The notes beneath the pieces are model-generated. The model saw only the letters and a program-made list of their open reading frames with translations. It had not been told where the DNA came from and ran no database searches. Of a stretch of 64,000 bases of DNA, positions 58,881-64,000 are shown piece after piece. Source of the DNA: Ephydatia muelleri (lineage: Eukaryota; Porifera; Demospongiae; Spongillida; Spongillidae); assembly GCA_013339895.1 (NCBI GenBank), contig JABACO010000020.1, positions 4,682,542 through 4,746,541 of the forward strand, given 5' to 3'. How positions within the stretch are numbered: the first letter of the stretch is position 1; the number at the start of each line of letters is the position of its first letter. The position numbers and the translations under genes were made by a program.

Positions 58881-61800
58881 TCAGCATCTGTCTCTTTGTC
58901 TATGCACATCTGTCTTTGAAATAGACAGGTAACAATAATCTGTTGTACACAAAATAAACACATCATCACAAACTGTGAATTTCTGACTACAAGATGTTAA
59001 CATATTGCTTCATTGTAACCGAGCTGCAAAGAACAATATAAAGCATAATGTGATGGGTTTTGATCCCACCCCATCTGCCTGGCAAAGCCTTACCAAACAG
59101 GCCCTGCATAAATGACTGTGGTGGTTTGCTTGGCACATCAAATTTGTTGATGAGTTCTGCAGGGGGCCTCTTGGGCTTTGGAGGTGGGGCACCATCTACA
59201 ATATAAAAATTATGCATCAACTAGCACACTTTAGAGGCAGAATCACTGCGGATGTAGCACTCATATGTGTTACAGGGAATCCATAACATGCCATTTTAGG
59301 CTTACTTTTTCATGCAGAACCATCAAAGATCCCAAAAAGTATGACAAAGCTGATATTGTGCCTAGTGCATATAATTATCAGTGATCAGAGAAATACAGAG
59401 CCCTATTGTAACCATGTCTTAAAACCCAGCAGAGATTTCATATCTGTACATGTTGAACTCTGCTCAAAAACCAGCAGTGATCATAAATGCATATCTCTCC
59501 AAAAGCATCACCACATTAAGCCTACCAGGACTTGGAGCAGGATGTATCGAGTCACTAACAGTCCTCTCAGGAAGGATGTACGTTGGTGCTGGAGGAAATA
59601 AAAATCCATGTTTTAATATGCACACATAGTTTAAGAAGGCTTAAACAGTCACACATTTTTAGTACACATTATTTTCTACTGAAGGTATATTATGCCTGTA
59701 TCCATTGATAACATCTTGCAGACTATCTTATTGCTACTTTCGTTTAAGGGTTCCTTATTTAGAAAAAGTAATCTTTTACTGCAGTGCAACAATGAAGTTC
59801 ACTAACATGATGGAGAAACACTGCTAGTTCCAACGGTAGCCTCAGTTTTAGTTCTGACTTGGGGTGGCTGCAGAGTTAATCCATCTTGCCCTGTGACATA
59901 ATGCATGCAGAGCTATGTCAATATTTGTCCTTGAAATACATGTCACACTTACCACTACCCGGAGTCATGTCCCACTTGGGTACACTGTTCAACATTACAA
60001 TGATGTTACAAGTCAGAAACAAACTGACCACTCAATGACTCACGACTCTTCCGGAAGGTGGTCCAGTGCAGACGGTGACTTAATCTTCACATGTACTGTT
60101 TCAGTTTCGCTTAGTCTCCTGGAAAAATGTCATCATGCTATGACCTGAAAATAGCAATGTGTGTAACAGACCTCTCCATGTCTTTGTTTGTTTTCCGAAT
60201 GGCAGAGAGGTCAGCCAAAGCTTTGTCTTTCTGTACCTGTAATCCATTTAACTGCTCTTGTAAAGTTACTATCTCTTGGTCCAGGTACTCAATCCTAAAG
60301 ACATGGTACAAATGGTGCTATGCAAATGTGTGGCATATACGTTGTGCATGCATACACATACATACACATATATGCTCGCCACTAGGCCCATCTGTCCATT
60401 ACCTGCCCTGTGCTTGCTGACACTGAAGCTCTAACTGCTGCTTTTCCTCAGCAAACTGATGCCCCAGCTCCTCATATTTTCTCTCAAGGTTATGCACAGT
60501 GTCCTGGAGGGCCCTCTTCTCCTCAGAGCTAGAGGTGCGCTCCCTGTCCAGCAGCGCCTGGTGCTCCCTGATCAGCTCATCCCTCTCTGCCTGACGCTTG
60601 AGCCTCTCCTCTGATTCTACCAGAGATGCAGCCGCAGACAGTTGAGCATTGTTGTCACGGTTTCCGAGCTCATCTTTTAGTTTCTGCATCACAGTTTCCA
60701 ACTCTTTACGATGTTTCTGAGCAAAAGAGCAAACAACTTAAATTTCACTCCATAAATTAACTTGACAATGGTGATGGTTTGGGGCTGAAGGGGTAATACC
60801 ATAAGGGGAAGCACTACAGGGGGCCAAGGGGAAGCAACAACTGTGGTCGACCTTCTCTGCTGCTGTGGCATTGCGCTCTTGTTCCAGTAATAATTGATGT
60901 TTCTTTGATATCTCCTCCTTCTCCACCCCTAATCGTGTCTTCTCTTCAGATAGGGCTGTAGTTGCGACTTGGAGACTGCTCTCCTTGTTTTTCAGCTGTG
61001 TTTTCAGTTGCTGTATGCTTCCTTCCAATTCTTGTACCTTTTTCTGATGACAGATATGCACAATGATGATACTACAGGTATAGTGCTTAACATGTTTCAA
61101 ATTCTGGACTCTCCCCTCCACCCCCACAACTGCTGGGTTTTTTTTTTGTTTGTTAGATTCAGGTCATAAATATTTCAAAGCATTGTTCTCTGCATGTATT
61201 TTCTAGAATGAAGACACATAACAAGGTGTTCCCTTCCTGGATTCACTCCTGCATCACTTCTATGTGCACAACTGTACAACCCTGGCAAATATAAGACACA
61301 CAGTAAACAATATATGCATAGTCCCTGAGCATGTAGCAACATCAACTAAACCTCATAACAAGCCACGAGCTGGTGTGCTTACTGACCCTTCCATCTTCAG
61401 CAGTGGCTCTGTGCTGCTCTGATAGGATCTTATTCTGTTTTGTCAACTCCTCTTTCTCTGCTTGCCACTTTGTCCTTTCTTCAGACAAAGCTAAGTTGGC
61501 TTCTTCAATCTGTTTGTCCTTATTTACAACTTGGGTTTTTAGTTTCTGAATAAACTCATCATACTCGGTAAGTTTCTTCTGTAGAATCATGGGAAAAATG
61601 GATGCAGTTTTATACATACACTCCCTGCAGGGACAATCATTTACTTTGTCTGTGGCAGCTGCAGTCCTGCTCTGCTCCAACATGGCTGTATGATTCCTTA
61701 GCAGTTCATCCTTCTCCGTTTGCCACTTTTGCTTCTGCTCAGACATAACTGCTGTTGTGCTGTCCTTTTCACTAAGAACCTTTCTGAGTTGTTGCATTTC

Positions 61801-63959
61801 TCCTTGAAGGTCCTTGACTTTTTGCTAAATCCAACAGTACACCATAAATAAGCTGTAGTCATCCACATTTGTGCTAGCAGATACCTTCTCTGCTGAGGTA
61901 GATGCTTTCTCCTGTTCTAACAAAGACTGGTATTTCTTAGCCATTTCTTGTTCTAGTGATCGTTGTTTTAGCTTCTCTTCAGATAAGGTAGCGTTAGCTG
62001 CAGATAACGAGGCATCTTTTGCTTTGAGCTCAGTTTCCAGCTGTTGTATCAAGTGCTCTTGTTGTTTAAATTTGCGCTAATGTATAAAGTGAACAAAAAA
62101 ATATATGTATGTGGGAAAAGTGATGGCCAAGCATTAAGGATGCATTTGAAACTCTGCATGTCACAGTGCATAAATTTCACCTCCATATCAGCCAGATGGG
62201 ATTGGAAGGCATCGTTATCCTGCTCTGCTGTTCTCTGGACCTCCTCCAGTTCCTCTTCAAGCTGTTCCTCCTTTTTTTTGTGCTCTTCCAATTGAGCAGT
62301 CATGCTGTCATTCACTGTCTCCAACTGCAACTTTGTATTTTGCAGCTGCTCCACCTGCCCACCCACCCAACCACAAAAAATAGGGTATGGTCAAGTCCTG
62401 TGTGAGAACCAATAAATTTCCACCCACTACTCTTTTTGTACAGCAAATCAGGGTTGGATTTGAATAAAAACATTGATAGTTTATCCATTTGAATCGCATA
62501 TCCAGGGTAGGGGCATGTTGACAAATCCATGGGTCCAAAGCCATTCTGGTTTAGCACAACAAAAACCAAGAACACTGAGTGAGCTATCAGGGTGCCATTT
62601 TGAATTTATTTATCTTTGTCTTCATTCTATTTTTCTTTAAATGTACAACAGTACTGGAATATATTGATTTTTATTCTGGGTGATTGTAACTTTAAGCCTT
62701 GCCTGCTTTTGGAGCTCTGTTTTCTCCTGCGCTGATTTCTGGATAAACCTTTTATGCTCAGCTAGTGATTGGCTTAATTGACTTTCCAGATTCTCATTTG
62801 TTGTGGTTGCAGTCTTCAGCTTGGACTGCGTGGAGTTAAGAGTCTGTTTCAGTGATTCAACCTGTGGATGGAAGGTCAAATGATGTGATCATATAATAGA
62901 ACTGAGGAATGCTTATTAAATCTGGGTTATTATTAAGTAATATAAATTGGTGTAAAAACCCTGTTGGATTAGGTGGTCTATTTGTGCAGCACCCTTTAAC
63001 AGTATAATTAAAAGGCTATAGTCTGAAACAGTTATAATGCAAAACTCCTGATGCCACTTAAGTGGTGTTTGTATAGTAATGTTGCAGTTCTACTCACCTG
63101 TGTTTCCATGAACGACACAATGTCATCATCATCAGCCTTCTCTTCCACAGAACTATATTGAAATATGAATCTCCACAGACAGTTGAATGCATTACATGCA
63201 CTGTGTGACCTACGCGTTCAATTCAGATTGGACGGTTGTGGATGCAGAAGATGCAAAGGATTTAACAGAGCTGATACTTCCACTCCTCTGTAGAGAGGTG
63301 AATCAGGTAAAAGCCTCTTTGCATGCAATAACTCTTGGACCAACCACAGCAATGTTGGCTACTGCCTCCATGACAGCAGTGATCCAAGCATTTCTGTCCT
63401 CTTCTTTCTCAGCAGAGAAGTGATATGTTCTGTCTGGCATCTTCACAGCGACATTACGCAATACAGGAAGTTTATGCATGCATGCAGCCATCGAGGTATT
63501 CAATGCCGTGCAATAATAATACTACCTTAAGAACACATGCGAAGAACACACACAAATATATTCCATGCAAGCAAAGGACTGGGTATCAAATGAGACTTGC
63601 TGTTAGAATTACCATTAATACCCCACCTCGATTTGGAAACCGTACCCCTTCTTCAAGACTAGCGGCTCGACTTTGACGCATTTCGACAAGTCTACCAGTC
63701 CTTGCGGGTCGGTAGTCTGCATGGGCCAAAAAGACTAGGACGACAGCGGCAACAGTTATAGAACTTACCTTCTCACTCTTGTAGTAGGTAATTTTGCCTT
63801 GCGAGAGAACACAGTATCTGTCCTTCCAGCCCTAAGCGAGGTTGCGACGAGGACGTTGCATGTGTATTCATGCGTAATATAAAGTGTTTGATTTACGGTG
63901 AGTCCTCCACTTCCTCCCGTCTTTTGCAGCCACCCTGTTTTGACGACCGGTTTCCTAAG
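58881..63959 (-). CDS. PH-domain coiled-coil protein, 5' end outside the window
   Basis: Twenty exons in the window give at least 787 residues: 63959-63897, 63831-63769, 63716-63627, 63440-63363, 63287-63214, 63152-63098, 62861-62703, 62354-62181, 62076-61885, 61824-61645, 61578-61387, 61043-60852, 60716-60403, 60294-60172, 60118-60044, 59984-59953, 59890-59807, 59588-59526, 59195-59094, 58939-58881. Residues 1-100 are a pleckstrin-homology domain: KTGWLQKTGG, GWKDRYCVLSQGKITYY, KKGYGFQIE, MPDRTYHFSAEKEEDRNAWI. It probably binds phosphoinositides. About 450 residues of coiled coil follow, largely a ~64-residue unit repeated four to five times (LSEEK..W..EKEEL.K....LLEQ). A Ser/Pro-rich linker and a proline-rich tail (DGAPPPKPKRPP) close it. 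I do not recognise the orthologue. The last exon acceptor and the 62703 GC donor are uncertain. Confidence 0.85.
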
Positions 63960-64000
63960 CTATAAATCGCATGAGACACACGTATTTCCACACCCCGTGT

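Overview
This is eukaryotic, almost certainly invertebrate metazoan nuclear DNA. The protein genes have many exons, mostly separated by introns of about 45-70 bp. They match animal genes: VPS16, the axonemal ruler CCDC40, FBXW7, DCXR and an NCLX/SLC8B1-type exchanger. CCDC40 means the organism builds motile cilia. Short introns, abundant TIR/foldback elements and human-like protein sequences would fit a sponge or another early-branching animal, but nothing in the window proves the taxon.

Layout. (1) 1-9.7 kb is a satellite field of about 130-140 bp monomers. It runs in one orientation to about 5357, then flips into a diverged subfamily in the opposite orientation. A ~360 bp non-satellite island lies at 7080-7440. 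(2) 9.7-15.4 kb is transposon-rich: a foldback element, copies of a TA-flanked MITE family, a TG/TATG microsatellite, and a broken Ty3/gypsy-type retrotransposon inserted into one of those MITEs. (3) 15.7-40.5 kb is one long minus-strand gene, VPS16. All 26 coding exons could be placed; they encode about 846 residues. Its expanded introns are filled with foldback elements, a MITE nested by another element, a hAT transposase split by a Merlin/IS1595-like element, and a BED-finger hAT remnant. (4) 40.6-64 kb is gene-dense: CCDC40 (+), sharing a ~100 bp divergent promoter with VPS16; FBXW7 (+); DCXR (+); then tail-to-tail an SLC8B1-like exchanger (-) and a PH-domain coiled-coil protein (-) that runs off the right edge.

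The genes are housekeeping and ciliary and do not form a single pathway: endolysosomal tethering (VPS16), axoneme assembly (CCDC40), SCF ubiquitin ligase substrate recognition (FBXW7), carbonyl/L-xylulose reduction (DCXR), mitochondrial-type Na+/Ca2+ exchange (SLC8B1-like) and a probable membrane-recruited coiled-coil protein.

The observations most worth checking are two candidate U12-type introns in VPS16, an excess of GC-AG introns in FBXW7/DCXR, the palindrome-centred satellite whose orientation flips inside the palindrome, a foldback element carrying an RS-like open frame, the Merlin-in-hAT insertion with visible target duplication, and a coiled coil grown by duplicated 192 bp exons. All exon boundaries were placed by eye from reading frame, splice consensus and remembered family similarity. 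No alignment or database search was run.
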